64,000 nt of DNA from JBEKCB01 sp052139675 (GTDB lineage: Bacteria; Planctomycetota; Brocadiia; CAIUPP01), in assembly GCA_052139675.1 (NCBI GenBank), contig JBKQWE010000130.1, positions 1 to 64,000 on the forward strand. Reading direction: 5' to 3'. Both the position numbers and the translations under genes were made by a program. Below, piece after piece: positions 18,203 through 27,237 of the stretch. Position 1 is the first letter of the stretch. Each line of letters opens with the position of its first letter. The notes below the pieces were generated by a model that saw only the letters and a program-made list of their open reading frames with translations, searched no databases and was not told the DNA's origin.

Positions 18203-19693
18203 TTGAAGAGTTTACGAGAGCCAGTCCGATTCCTCGCCTTCGAGGAGATGGAGATCATCCACCGCAAAGCGCTGCGGATCCTCGCTGAAGTCGGGATGCG
18301 GATTGACCACGACGAGGCGCTGGATTACCTGCAGGCGGCCGGGTGCAAGGTGGACCGGCAGAAGAAGCAGGTCCGGTTCCCGGAGGACCTCGTCGAGAAG
18401 CGCGTGAAGAAGATGCGGCGCAACTTCGAGACGCGCGAGTTCCCGGAGCGCATGGCGGTGCGCTACTCGCACGTCCGGTTCCGCAAGGAGCCGTTCGGGA
18501 TCCACCCGGACTTCACCGCCAGCGCGGGCGGCTACTGCGTGTTCATCTACGACTTCGATGGCGTGCGCCGCCGCGCCACGCTGCAGGACACGCGCGACTC
18601 GCTCAAGCTCGCCGCGCAGCTCGACCAGATCGCCTACACCGGCCTGCCCGTCGCCGCGCAGGACGTGCCGCTGCCGATCCGGCCGGTGCGCATGGCGGCC
18701 GAACTCGTCAAGATCACCGACAAGTTCGGCGGCATCGAAACGCTGACGCCGTTCGACGTCGAGTACACGATGCGCATCGGCGAGGTCGTCCGCGGCGGCC
18801 GCGAGGAACTGCGCAAGCGCCCGATCCTCGTCGGCTACGCCGAGGCGAAGACGCCGCTGACGCTCGACCGCAACATGTGCGACATCATGCTCGCGTACGT
18901 GAAACACGGCATGCCGCAGTCGCTCGATACGATGCCGAACGCGGGGGCCACCGCGCCGATCCACCCGGCCGCGACGCTGGCCGTGGGCCTGGCGGAGACG
19001 CTCGGCGGCCTGGTGCTCTGCTATGCGGCCGACGAGGACGCGGTGGTGACGCTCGACATCTGCCCGTCCTTCGCGGACATGCGGACGGGGATTTTCCGCT
19101 ACGCCGGGCCGGAACGCGTCTCGATGAACGGCGCGCGCATCCAGATGATCAGCGAGTACTACGGCTGCCCGAGCGGCGTGCACGGCGGCAAAACCGACGC
19201 CTGCCTGCCGGGCGCGCGCGCCGGAGCCGAGAAGGGCGTGACGATGCTCATGGCGGTGCTCTGCGGCGCGGTCGGCTACGGCGTCGTCGGCCACCTCGAA
19301 AACGCCGTCACGTACTCGCCCGTCCAGCTCGTCCTCGACAACGAAGTGACGCGCTACGTCCGCCGCGCGGTCCAGGGATTCGAGGTCACCGACGAGGCGA
19401 TTGACGTGGACCTCATCCGCGAGGTGGGTATCGGCGGGAACTACCTCTCCGAGATGGACACCGCCAAGCAGTTCCGCAATTTTCTGGACCTGTCGCCGTT
19501 CTTCGCCGTCGCGCCGTGGGGCGTGGACCCGCGCGGCGACGAGGCGCGCCAATGGGAGAACATGGCCCGCGAAAAGGCGCGGCAACTCATCTCCAACGAC
19601 ATCGCCTCGCCGCTCACGCCCGGCCAGATCAAGGACGTGGACGAGATCGTCAAAGAGGCCGAAGCCAGGCTGCGCGAAGAGGGCAAGCTGTAG
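18203..19693 (+). CDS. MttB-family (trimethylamine/betaine-type) corrinoid methyltransferase
   Basis: A 496-residue member of the MttB superfamily (TIM barrel). Visible blocks include GMRIDHDEALDYLQAAGC in the N-terminal helical part and TLAVGLAETLGGLVL, MNGARIQMISEYYGCPSG and QFRNFLDLSPFF later. The frame has no internal UAG, so it is a non-pyrrolysine member; characterised ones (MtgB, MtpB and similar) demethylate glycine betaine, proline betaine or carnitine onto a corrinoid protein. TTG at 18203 is chosen because AGGAG lies 8 bases upstream; the frame opens at 18143 but overlaps the previous gene. No corrinoid protein or reductive activase is found in the window, which is unusual for a working demethylation system. 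Confidence 0.85.
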   Translation: MKSLREPVRFLAFEEMEIIHRKALRILAEVGMRIDHDEALDYLQAAGCKVDRQKKQVRFPEDLVEKRVKKMRRNFETREFPERMAVRYSHVRFRKEPFGIHPDFTASAGGYCVFIYDFDGVRRRATLQDTRDSLKLAAQLDQIAYTGLPVAAQDVPLPIRPVRMAAELVKITDKFGGIETLTPFDVEYTMRIGEVVRGGREELRKRPILVGYAEAKTPLTLDRNMCDIMLAYVKHGMPQSLDTMPNAGATAPIHPAATLAVGLAETLGGLVLCYAADEDAVVTLDICPSFADMRTGIFRYAGPERVSMNGARIQMISEYYGCPSGVHGGKTDACLPGARAGAEKGVTMLMAVLCGAVGYGVVGHLENAVTYSPVQLVLDNEVTRYVRRAVQGFEVTDEAIDVDLIREVGIGGNYLSEMDTAKQFRNFLDLSPFFAVAPWGVDPRGDEARQWENMAREKARQLISNDIASPLTPGQIKDVDEIVKEAEARLREEGKL

Positions 19694-19725
19694 CGCGGGC
19701 CGGCGCTAATTGCCGCAAGGCCCGC

Positions 19726-21630
19726 TCACGGCTTGCGCGCCTGCATTTCCGCCAACCGCGCGTTGTATGCGGCGAGAAGCTCCTGGCGGCGCAACAGGCC
19801 GAGGACCTTCCCGGAGTCCGCGTCCACCACGGGCAATTCGGGGTAGTCCTTTTCCGCGAACAGGGTGATCACGTTGGATAAGTCGGTGTCCAGGCGAAGC
19901 GGCTCGATGTTCTCCACCGCGATGTCCTCGACGATGACCAGTTGTCCCATCTCTTTCTCGTAAATGACGCGCCGGATCTGGTTCAGGTGGAGCAAGCCGT
20001 GGTACTTGCCCTCCTTGTCCAGGACGGGGAATACCGTCTGTGTCGTGACGGGGATCGAGGCGGTGACGCGGGTGAGCGGCGCGTCGAACGGGAAAGTCAC
20101 CACCGGTTGCGCCGGTGGCTTCCAGATTTTGCCGACGGACATTCCCTTGAGGATGCCGATGACGAAATCGCCGCGGTGCGCGTCGGAGTAGAGGCGCGAG
20201 GGAACCTGCTCTCGGTAGATGGACCAGCCACGGCTGAGGAGGTACGCGAAGGCGGAGACCCACATCGCCGGGATCAGCAACTCGTAGCCGGCGGTCAGTT
20301 CCGAGACCATGATGATGGTGCTGACGGGGACCTTGGCGGCGGCGGAGAAGAAGCTGGCCATGCCCAGGATGACGAACACGTCCACGCGCGTGACGACCGT
20401 GGGCATCCAGTGCTGAAGGATCAGGCCGACGGCGCCGCCGAGGGTCCCGCCGATCACCATGCTCGGCCCGAACACGCCGCCGGACCCGCCCGAGCCGATG
20501 GTCAGAGAGGTGGTCAGGATTTTTCCGATTCCGATCGCGCCGAGCACGACCACGGCGCCGACGAGGTGGTGATGGTACGGGCCATCGAGCAGATTCTGCA
20601 GGATGCCGTAGCCGAAGGAGAGGATGTTCAGCGAGTCCGTCTGCGCCTCCGGCCCGAAATACTGCAAGGCGCGGAAGACCCCCAGCGCGAAGAGGCCCGT
20701 GGCGAGCGCGCCGATCGCGGGCTTCACGTGCGGCGGAATCTTGAAGCGCTTGAAGAGCCCCACGACGCCGTAGAAACAGCGCACGTAAATCAGCGAGGCG
20801 ACGACCATGAACGCCGCCAGGATCGTCAGCGGCAGGAGCAGCGCCGGCTTGTCGAACTTCAGGCCGGGCTGGACGGCCAGCAGCGGGGAGAAACCCGAGC
20901 CGGTGCCGAACCCATACAGCGCGATCATCCCGAACACGCAATAGGCGACGGTGCAGGAGATGAAGGCGGGAATCAGCGCTTCAGCCTCGAAGTCTTCGTC
21001 GCGGTAGAGCACCTCGATGGCGAAGATCGCGCCGGCCAGCGGCGCCTTGAATATGGCCGCGATGCCCGCCCCCAGGCCGGCGGCCAGCAACATCCGCCGC
21101 TCATGCTCGGAGAGTTTCAGCACCCGGGCTATGTACGAGCCGAACCCCGCGCCGATTTGGGCGATCGGGCCTTCCCGGCCGCCGGAACCTCCCGAGCCGA
21201 GAGTCAGCGCCGAGCAGATGATCTTCACCAGCGGCACCACCGGCCGGATGATAGCTCGTTCCTTGTGATAGGCCTTGATGGCCGCGTCCGTCCCGTGCCC
21301 TTCGGCCTCCGGCGCGAGGGAGTAAACGATGAGGCCTGAAAGCAATCCGCCGGCCGTGATGACGACCAGCAGCATCCAGGGCGTAAAGCTGCCGAAGATC
21401 GGCCGGATGGCCCCGAAGATGCTCCATTCGCCCGCAGGGCCGGCGGGCTTGTAGCCGGCGAGGAACTCCAGGCCGTACTTGAGCACCAGGTGCGATAGGA
21501 ACTGAAACGCCACCGCGCCGAGGCCCGCCACCACGCCGACGAGCCCGGCCAGCAGGACCATTCGACCGACCGCGCGCAGGTGCGCGGGTTCGGCGGGCAA
21601 CAGTCCCCAGCGTCTCAACAGATCAACCAT
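19726..21630 (-). CDS. ClC-type chloride channel/transporter with C-terminal CBS pair
   Basis: A 634-residue protein. The membrane core has the ClC selectivity-filter motifs: GSGGSGGREGP (with the gating glutamate retained), GSGGSGGVFGPSMVIGG and KVPVSTIIMVSELT. Residues about 490-625 form two CBS domains (TRVTASIPVTTQTVFPVLDK and NVITLFAEKDYPELPVVDAD), which in other ClCs bind nucleotides and tune gating. It converges on the MttB operon and is followed upstream by kdp genes, giving an ion-homeostasis block. Whether it is a channel or a Cl-/H+ exchanger cannot be read with certainty. Confidence 0.93.
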   Translation of the reverse strand: MVDLLRRWGLLPAEPAHLRAVGRMVLLAGLVGVVAGLGAVAFQFLSHLVLKYGLEFLAGYKPAGPAGEWSIFGAIRPIFGSFTPWMLLVVITAGGLLSGLIVYSLAPEAEGHGTDAAIKAYHKERAIIRPVVPLVKIICSALTLGSGGSGGREGPIAQIGAGFGSYIARVLKLSEHERRMLLAAGLGAGIAAIFKAPLAGAIFAIEVLYRDEDFEAEALIPAFISCTVAYCVFGMIALYGFGTGSGFSPLLAVQPGLKFDKPALLLPLTILAAFMVVASLIYVRCFYGVVGLFKRFKIPPHVKPAIGALATGLFALGVFRALQYFGPEAQTDSLNILSFGYGILQNLLDGPYHHHLVGAVVVLGAIGIGKILTTSLTIGSGGSGGVFGPSMVIGGTLGGAVGLILQHWMPTVVTRVDVFVILGMASFFSAAAKVPVSTIIMVSELTAGYELLIPAMWVSAFAYLLSRGWSIYREQVPSRLYSDAHRGDFVIGILKGMSVGKIWKPPAQPVVTFPFDAPLTRVTASIPVTTQTVFPVLDKEGKYHGLLHLNQIRRVIYEKEMGQLVIVEDIAVENIEPLRLDTDLSNVITLFAEKDYPELPVVDADSGKVLGLLRRQELLAAYNARLAEMQARKP

Positions 21631-21675
21631 TTCATTCGCCTTGGAATACTATCCTTGCAGGTCGGCAATTCAGCA

Positions 21676-21704
21676 AATCTACCACGAAGGCCGGACAACC
21701 GCAA
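21676..21704 (-). promoter_or_regulatory. Promoter candidate for the ClC gene
   Basis: On the minus strand TTGCGG (21704-21699), 17-base spacer, TAGATT (21681-21676), about 45 bases before the ATG at 21630. The -35 half is weaker than at other sites in the window. Confidence 0.45.
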
Positions 21705-21723
21705 GAAGACCGCTCCAGGCTTG

Positions 21724-22761
21724 TTATTGCGGCAGGGTCCCATATCGGTTGCGGAGCTGGAGATTGACGTCAAGCACGTTGACGAACGGCTCGCCGGCAA
21801 GCCCGCCGAGCGGCGCCGACGCCTGCGCCTTCAGGAGGCCGGCGATTTCCTGACGCACGTCCGCCGGGTTGCGCTTGAGATCGGCCGCCCACTTGGATGC
21901 GACGCGGTCCAACTGATACTCGGCGTTCTGCAGGGTGATGTGCGGGTCAAGCCCGGAGGCGGAAGTCGTCACGAGGTCGCCGGGGACATCCTGGAGCGCG
22001 ATGTCCGGATGCTCCTGCCGCCACAGGTCGAAGAAATTCGATTGAACGTCCGCGCCGTCCATGACCACCTGAATCTTCGTGACCGGCTTGCCGTCCGGTC
22101 CGTTGGCGGTGACCGCCGAGAGAAATCGGCCGGGATTCTCCTTGGAGAACGCTTCAAAAAACAGGACCGCCAGGTCGGACGGCGCCGGTTCGGTGATCGC
22201 GGGGTTGTCCTGCCTGAACTTGGCCACGACGGCGGCATGGGTCTTCTCCCAGTCCAGCACGTACTGCTGTTGCGGAGTCGGGTTCTTGGCATCGAACGTC
22301 GTCCCCACCCAGGCCTGCGCCAGGCCGTTGTGAGCGTCGGCCCATTGCGCGACGATATTCGGCCCGTCCTGGTATTGATCCTTCTGGAACCATGCCTCGA
22401 TGTCCGGCGCCACCGGCTTGCCGTCATTCGGGCCGCCCTGGTATGCGGCGATCGGGCCAAGGGCCGCAGCGACTCGCCCGCGAAGCGCATAGTTGCTGGC
22501 CGCCAGCGCCGACGAGGAGGAAGCCGATCCGTCGTAGGAGCAGGCCGACGGGCGCGGCTGGAAGTACTCGTCTTTCGTGAACGGCTGCGCAATGAGCAGC
22601 GATCCGACCACCGCGCCGTCGGGACCTTTGACCAGGCTGCCGTTCGCCTTGTCCTGAAACAGCGTCTGGCCGACCGCCCAGAGCGCCGCCGGGTAGATGA
22701 CGCAACAGATGATCACGAAGAGCAGCAGCAGCTCGAGGCTTCTTGAAATGATTTGCCGCAT
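21724..22761 (-). CDS. kdpC: Potassium-transporting ATPase subunit KdpC, long form
   Basis: A 345-residue KdpC, the single-span chaperone-like subunit that increases ATP affinity of the KdpFABC pump. Family blocks are intact: the N-terminal helix LLLLFVIICCVIYPAALWAV, GSLLIAQPFTKDEYFQPRPSA, the SALAASNYAL segment and the C-terminal VTTSASGLDPHITLQNAEYQ with FVNVLDVNLQL. Ordinary KdpC is near 190 residues; the excess is an insertion of about 130 residues (roughly 110-240) between the middle and C-terminal blocks. It follows kdpB by 26 bases. Confidence 0.95.
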   Translation of the reverse strand: MRQIISRSLELLLLFVIICCVIYPAALWAVGQTLFQDKANGSLVKGPDGAVVGSLLIAQPFTKDEYFQPRPSACSYDGSASSSSALAASNYALRGRVAAALGPIAAYQGGPNDGKPVAPDIEAWFQKDQYQDGPNIVAQWADAHNGLAQAWVGTTFDAKNPTPQQQYVLDWEKTHAAVVAKFRQDNPAITEPAPSDLAVLFFEAFSKENPGRFLSAVTANGPDGKPVTKIQVVMDGADVQSNFFDLWRQEHPDIALQDVPGDLVTTSASGLDPHITLQNAEYQLDRVASKWAADLKRNPADVRQEIAGLLKAQASAPLGGLAGEPFVNVLDVNLQLRNRYGTLPQ

Positions 22762-22787
22762 CTTGAGCGCTCCTTCTTCCTGAAAGT

Positions 22788-24962
22788 TCAGTTGACCAGG
22801 TGCAGCGCGACCATGACCACGTCAATGAGCTTGATGCCGATGAACGGAAGGATCACGCCTCCGAGCCCCCAGATGAAAAGGTTCCTTCGCAGCAGCGCGT
22901 CGGCGCCGAGCGGCCGGTAGGAAACGCCTTTCAGCGCCACCGGGATCAACGCGGGGATAATCAGCGCGTTGAAGATGATCGCCGACAGAATCGCGGAGGT
23001 CGGCGAATGCAGGTGCATGATGTCTATGGCCTTGAGCCACGGCAACGTCCCGGCGAACAGCGCCGGGATGATGGCGAAGTATTTCGCCACGTCGTTGGCG
23101 ATCGAGAACGTCGTCAGCGCGCCGCGCGTCATCAGCAGTTGCTTGCCGATCTCCACCACTTCGATCAGTTTCGTGGGATCGCTGTCCAGGTCCACCATGT
23201 TCGCCGCTTCCTTGGCCGCCTGGGTGCCGGCGTTCATGGCCAGGGCGACGTCGCCTTGCGCGAGGGCGGGCGCGTCGTTGGTGCCGTCGCCCATCATGGC
23301 GACCAGTTTTCCCTCGGCCTGCTCCTTGCGGATGAACGCCAGCTTCTGCTCCGGCGTGGCCTCCGCCAGAAAATCATTGACTCCCGCCTCGGCCGCAATG
23401 GCCGCCGCCGTCAACGGGTTGTCGCCGGTGATCATCACGCTGTTGACGCCCATTTTCCGCAGGTGCTCGAACCGTTCCTTGATGCCGCCCTTGATGATGT
23501 CCTTCAGATGAACCACGCCGAGCACCGCGCCCTCGCTGGCCACCACCAGCGGCGTTCCGCCCAGGCGGGCGATCCTTTCGACCGACTGCCGGACGTCCGC
23601 GGGCATCCTTCCGCCGTGTTGCTTCACGTAGGCCTCGACGGCTTCCGAGGCCCCTTTGCGGATGTGCCGGCCGTCCTCCAGGTCAATGCCGCTCATGCGA
23701 GTTTGAGCGCTGAACGGGATGAATGTCCCGCGCAGCTCGCCCGCCGCCCGGGCGCGGAGCTTATATTTGTCCTTGGCGAGGACGACGATGCTGCGGCCCT
23801 CGGGCGTCTCATCGGAGAGAGAGGCCATCTGGGCGCTTGAAGCCAGCAGTTCGGTCGCCACGCCTTCGGCCGGGATGAATTCCACCGCTCGCCGGTTGCC
23901 CAGGGTGATCGTGCCGGTCTTGTCCAGCAGGACGACGTCGATGTCGCCGGCGGTCTCGACGGCCTTGCCGCTCTTGGCGATAATGTTGGCCTCCAGGGCG
24001 CGGTCCATTCCCGCGATCCCGATGGCGGCCAGCAGGGCACCGATGGTGGTCGGAATCAGGCAGACCAGCAGCGCGATCAATGTCGGCACGTCGGTGCCGA
24101 GACTGTGCAGGGGCTCTTGAACGCCCAGGTAGCCCATCATGTATTGCTCGGCGTTCCAGGCCATCGGGTAGAGCGGTATCACGACGATCAGGAAGACCAG
24201 CGTAAACGCGGAGAGGAGAAGCGTCAGGGCGATTTCATTGGGGGTCCTCTGGCGCTTGGCGCCCTCGACGAGCGCGATCATGCGATCGAGGAACGATTCG
24301 CCGGGTTGCGCCGTGATCTGAACCACGATTCGATCGGACTGGACCGTGGTTCCCCCGGTCACGCCGGAGCGGTCGCCGCCCGACTCGCGGATCACGGGCG
24401 CCGATTCGCCGGTGATCGCCGCCTCGTCCACCGATGCGATCCCTTCAATCACCTCGCCGTCGCCGGGAATGATCTGCCCTGCGCTCACGACCACCTTATC
24501 TCCCGGCCGCAGCGCGGCGGAGGACACCTGCTCGATCTGCCCCTTGTCGCGCAGGCGATGCGCCACCGTCTCCACGCGCGTCCGGCGCAGCGATTCGGCG
24601 TGCGCCTTGCCGCGCGCCTCGGCCAGCGCCGTGGCGAAATTCGCAAAAAGAACAGTGAGGAACAGCCAGATATCCAGCGTAATGAAGTAGCTCAACGGCA
24701 CCTGGCTGGCGGCCGTGCCGAAGATCGCCTTGCCGATGTAGAGCAAGGTCAGGCAGGCGCCGACCTCGACGACGAACATGACCGGATTACTCCACTGGAT
24801 ATCCGGCCGCAGCATGATCACGGCCTGCCTCAATGCGGGCAGGCAGGTGTCCGCGGTCAGCAAAGGCTGCCGCTTGACCCGGCGCGGCGGGCGCGCCTGC
24901 GGCGACGGGTTGAGTTCGGACGCGGCGGCTGACCTGGCATCGAGCACACTATCGGGCGTCAT
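22788..24962 (-). CDS. kdpB: Potassium-transporting P-type ATPase subunit KdpB
   Basis: A 724-residue catalytic subunit of the Kdp pump. The phosphorylation motif DKTGTIT (about residue 342), the actuator motif with TGESAPV, and the hinge GDGTNDAPALAQ are present, as are the KdpB-specific membrane segments (SAFTLVFLIVVIPLYPMAWN, TLIALLVCLIPTTIGALLAA). ATG at 24962 (MTPDSVLDA) is chosen because GGAG lies upstream; an in-frame GTG three codons earlier falls inside that ribosome site. It has an N-terminal extension rich in Pro/Arg before the first helix. Confidence 0.96.
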   Translation of the reverse strand: MTPDSVLDARSAAASELNPSPQARPPRRVKRQPLLTADTCLPALRQAVIMLRPDIQWSNPVMFVVEVGACLTLLYIGKAIFGTAASQVPLSYFITLDIWLFLTVLFANFATALAEARGKAHAESLRRTRVETVAHRLRDKGQIEQVSSAALRPGDKVVVSAGQIIPGDGEVIEGIASVDEAAITGESAPVIRESGGDRSGVTGGTTVQSDRIVVQITAQPGESFLDRMIALVEGAKRQRTPNEIALTLLLSAFTLVFLIVVIPLYPMAWNAEQYMMGYLGVQEPLHSLGTDVPTLIALLVCLIPTTIGALLAAIGIAGMDRALEANIIAKSGKAVETAGDIDVVLLDKTGTITLGNRRAVEFIPAEGVATELLASSAQMASLSDETPEGRSIVVLAKDKYKLRARAAGELRGTFIPFSAQTRMSGIDLEDGRHIRKGASEAVEAYVKQHGGRMPADVRQSVERIARLGGTPLVVASEGAVLGVVHLKDIIKGGIKERFEHLRKMGVNSVMITGDNPLTAAAIAAEAGVNDFLAEATPEQKLAFIRKEQAEGKLVAMMGDGTNDAPALAQGDVALAMNAGTQAAKEAANMVDLDSDPTKLIEVVEIGKQLLMTRGALTTFSIANDVAKYFAIIPALFAGTLPWLKAIDIMHLHSPTSAILSAIIFNALIIPALIPVALKGVSYRPLGADALLRRNLFIWGLGGVILPFIGIKLIDVVMVALHLVN

Positions 24963-25007
24963 GATGAGCACTCCTTATCAGTCATGGACGAATTCGTTTC
25001 AGAGACA

Positions 25008-26831
25008 TCAACCGCCAAAGGGAATCGGCCCTAGGTGTTCCGCCAGCGGCCCGAGCGCCGCCACCGGCAGGAAAAGCAGGGCGCCGACGATGACCACTGT
25101 CGCGAACACCAGGAATCCGAACGTGGCGGTGTCGTCGCGCAAGGTCCCCGGGCCGAACGGCGCGGGCTTCTTCGCGCCGAGATAAGCGGCCATGGCGATC
25201 GGCGCGATGATCGGAAGATAGCGGCTGAACAACATGATCAGGCCTGTGGCGATGTCCCACGGAATGGCCTCCGGCGACGGATGCGGATTGTTGTAGAACC
25301 CGTAGGTCACGCCCAGTCCGTCGAAGGCCGACCCATTGTTGGCCGATGCGGAGGAGAACTGGTACACCAACTGCGAGAAGCCGTGCGAGCCGGGATTGCT
25401 GGTCGCCTTGATCCCCCAATCCGTCGCGGCGAACAGTCCGGTGGGGAACAGGATCATGAACGGATGCACGAGCAAGGCGATGACGGCGAGCTTGACCTCG
25501 CGGGCGCCGATCTTCCTGCCGAGATATTCGGGCGTCCGGCCGACCATCATCCCGGCGATGAAGATGCCGATGATCACGAAGATCAGCATGTTGATCATGC
25601 CGACTCCTTTGCCGCCGAAAATGCAGTTCAGCCACATTCCGGTCATGGGCGACAACGCGGCGATCGGGTTCAGGCTGTCGTGTTCGGCGTTCACGGCGCC
25701 GCAGGTCACATCCACCGTGACGGCGGCGAACGTCGCGCCCGCCGAGGTGCCGAAGCGCATCTCCTTGCCTTCGAGATTGCCCAAATGCTGATCCACCGGC
25801 AGACCCGCGACCGCCGGCGAGGTCACAACGCGTTTTCCGCCCGGCGCTGTGGCGCTGGGGATCTCGTAGGTTTGTGCGATCGGATGCGCGGTCAACCCGG
25901 GGTTGGGTTTCAGCGTGTCGAAGTGGATCACCCACACGATCGTGCCGATCATCATGAGCATCATCACCGCGAAGATCACCGCGGCATGCCGCAACCGGCC
26001 GAGCATTCGGCCGTACATCAGCACCAGCGCGAAGGGGAACAGCATCATGGCAAACGTCGTCACGAAGTTGGTCAGGCCCGTGGGATTCTCGAACGGGTGG
26101 GCGGCGTTCATGCCGTAGAATCCGCCGCCGTTCGTGCCGAGCATCTTGATCGGGATGACGGCCGCAACCGGGCCGACCACGATGGTTTGCTGCTTCGCCT
26201 GGCCCTTGTCGTCCGTGCCCATCGCGCCGGCCTCGAGCGTCGAGACCTGATACGCGCTCCGGTGCGTCATCGGCATGCCCTGGGTGATGAAGATCACGCC
26301 GATGATGAAGGCGACCGGCAGGAACGCATAGACCACCACGCGCCACATGTCGAGAAAGTAATTGCCGACGGTCTTCTCGCCGCGGAAGGCGCGGATGATC
26401 GCCGTCAGCGCGCAAAACCCTACCGCGGCGGAAGTGAACTGATTGAAGATGACGAAGAACACCTGGCTGAAGTTGGAAAAATGCTGGTCGCCCGAATAGT
26501 GCTGGATGTTCGTATTCGTGATGAAGGAGACGACCGAATTGAAAATGGCTGTCGGCGACAACAGGGTCAGCCCGCGCGGGTTCCACGGCATAAACGGCTG
26601 GAGCGCCAGCACCAGGTACCCGAAGACGAACATCACCCCGTTGAATATGAGCAGCGCGGCCGTGTACCGTTTCCAATCCTGCGGGCCGGTGTCCAACCGC
26701 TTTTCAAACCAGCCCAGCAGTTTCGGGGCGCGGTATTTCCCGTCCATGATCCACGCCAGGTAGCGGCTCAACGGGATCGCGCAGAGCGTTGTGAAGACCA
26801 GCAATGCAAGCGGCAGAAGCCAGATTGTCAT
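25008..26831 (-). CDS. kdpA: Potassium-transporting ATPase subunit KdpA
   Basis: A 607-residue K+-channel-like subunit. Selectivity-filter segments are recognisable (for example FGYLV/FITNTNIQHYSGDQ, MLGTNGGGFYGMNAAHPFENP, FGTSAGATF and SSASANNGSAFDGL), as are the terminal helices. It is slightly longer than the usual 557 residues, with extra sequence near residues 205-225 and 280-350. ATG at 26831 is preceded by AAGGAG. It lies between kdpF and kdpB as in most kdp operons. Confidence 0.96.
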   Translation of the reverse strand: MTIWLLPLALLVFTTLCAIPLSRYLAWIMDGKYRAPKLLGWFEKRLDTGPQDWKRYTAALLIFNGVMFVFGYLVLALQPFMPWNPRGLTLLSPTAIFNSVVSFITNTNIQHYSGDQHFSNFSQVFFVIFNQFTSAAVGFCALTAIIRAFRGEKTVGNYFLDMWRVVVYAFLPVAFIIGVIFITQGMPMTHRSAYQVSTLEAGAMGTDDKGQAKQQTIVVGPVAAVIPIKMLGTNGGGFYGMNAAHPFENPTGLTNFVTTFAMMLFPFALVLMYGRMLGRLRHAAVIFAVMMLMMIGTIVWVIHFDTLKPNPGLTAHPIAQTYEIPSATAPGGKRVVTSPAVAGLPVDQHLGNLEGKEMRFGTSAGATFAAVTVDVTCGAVNAEHDSLNPIAALSPMTGMWLNCIFGGKGVGMINMLIFVIIGIFIAGMMVGRTPEYLGRKIGAREVKLAVIALLVHPFMILFPTGLFAATDWGIKATSNPGSHGFSQLVYQFSSASANNGSAFDGLGVTYGFYNNPHPSPEAIPWDIATGLIMLFSRYLPIIAPIAMAAYLGAKKPAPFGPGTLRDDTATFGFLVFATVVIVGALLFLPVAALGPLAEHLGPIPFGG

Positions 26832-26880
26832 GGGATATGCTCCTTCCTTATCAGGACGCCGGATCGCCCTGGTATAGAAC

Positions 26881-26961
26881 TTAGAACCATTCCGGCCGAA
26901 CCATGGCGACGATTAAATAGATAAACAGGAACGCCGCAATCGCCGCAGTTAGATAGATCAT
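26881..26961 (-). CDS. kdpF: KdpF, small stabilising subunit
   Basis: A 26-residue single-helix peptide (MIYLTAAIAAFLFIYLIVAM followed by VRPEWF) with the hallmark RPE(x)F end of KdpF. AAGGAGAGG lies 5 bases before its ATG. KdpF is a lipid-like stabiliser of the KdpABC complex. It sits directly upstream of kdpA and is easy to miss because of its size. Confidence 0.93.
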   Translation of the reverse strand: MIYLTAAIAAFLFIYLIVAMVRPEWF

Positions 26962-26971
26962 CAGCCTCTCC

Positions 26972-27067
26972 TTAGATTTTCTCGCAAGCGATCAGGAACA
27001 GGTAACACAATCCCAATCCCACGAAGCCCAGCACAAACATTGCCGGCAACCAGAACGCGAGATTCAT
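26972..27067 (-). CDS. Small single-span membrane protein upstream of kdpF
   Basis: A 31-residue ORF (MNLAFWLPAMFVLGFVGLGL, then CYLFLIACEKI) with a GAGAGGAG ribosome site and one hydrophobic helix ending in ACEKI. Short peptides of this kind, with a conserved CxxL/F-ACE(K/R) end, are common just ahead of kdpF; their role is not established. Its stop is 10 bases from the kdpF ATG, so it is the first gene of the kdp operon. Confidence 0.75.
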   Translation of the reverse strand: MNLAFWLPAMFVLGFVGLGLCYLFLIACEKI

Positions 27068-27117
27068 AGGACGCTCCTCTCTTTCCGGAGGTAGAACGTG
27101 TCGGTGAGGTTCACGCG

Positions 27118-27194
27118 ATTCTAAGAAGAGTAACACAGCGGGACATTAGGTTGCTGTAAGAATGGAGGGCAAAGGTGTTAAAAGAACGTTAAAT
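27118..27194 (-). promoter_or_regulatory. Candidate kdp control region: direct repeats and -10 box
   Basis: Two near-identical heptamers GTTAAAA (27177-27183) and GTTAAAT (27188-27194) are 11 bases apart start to start, the geometry of OmpR/PhoB-family (KdpE-like) response-regulator sites. On the minus strand a TAGAAT (27123-27118) without a good -35 lies 55-70 bases downstream, as expected of an activator-dependent promoter. No kdpD/kdpE is in the window. Confidence 0.35.
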
Positions 27195-27237
27195 CAGCAG
27201 GACCCGCGATCTGCAGACTTAGGCAGGCCGAACAGAC

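Noticed and set aside
18212..19585. 457-codon minus-strand open frame
   Set aside because: Antisense to the MttB gene, with an Arg/Val/Ala/His-biased sequence and no domain.
18203..19693. Pyrrolysine-containing trimethylamine methyltransferase
   Set aside because: The gene has no in-frame UAG; it belongs to the non-pyrrolysine MttB group.
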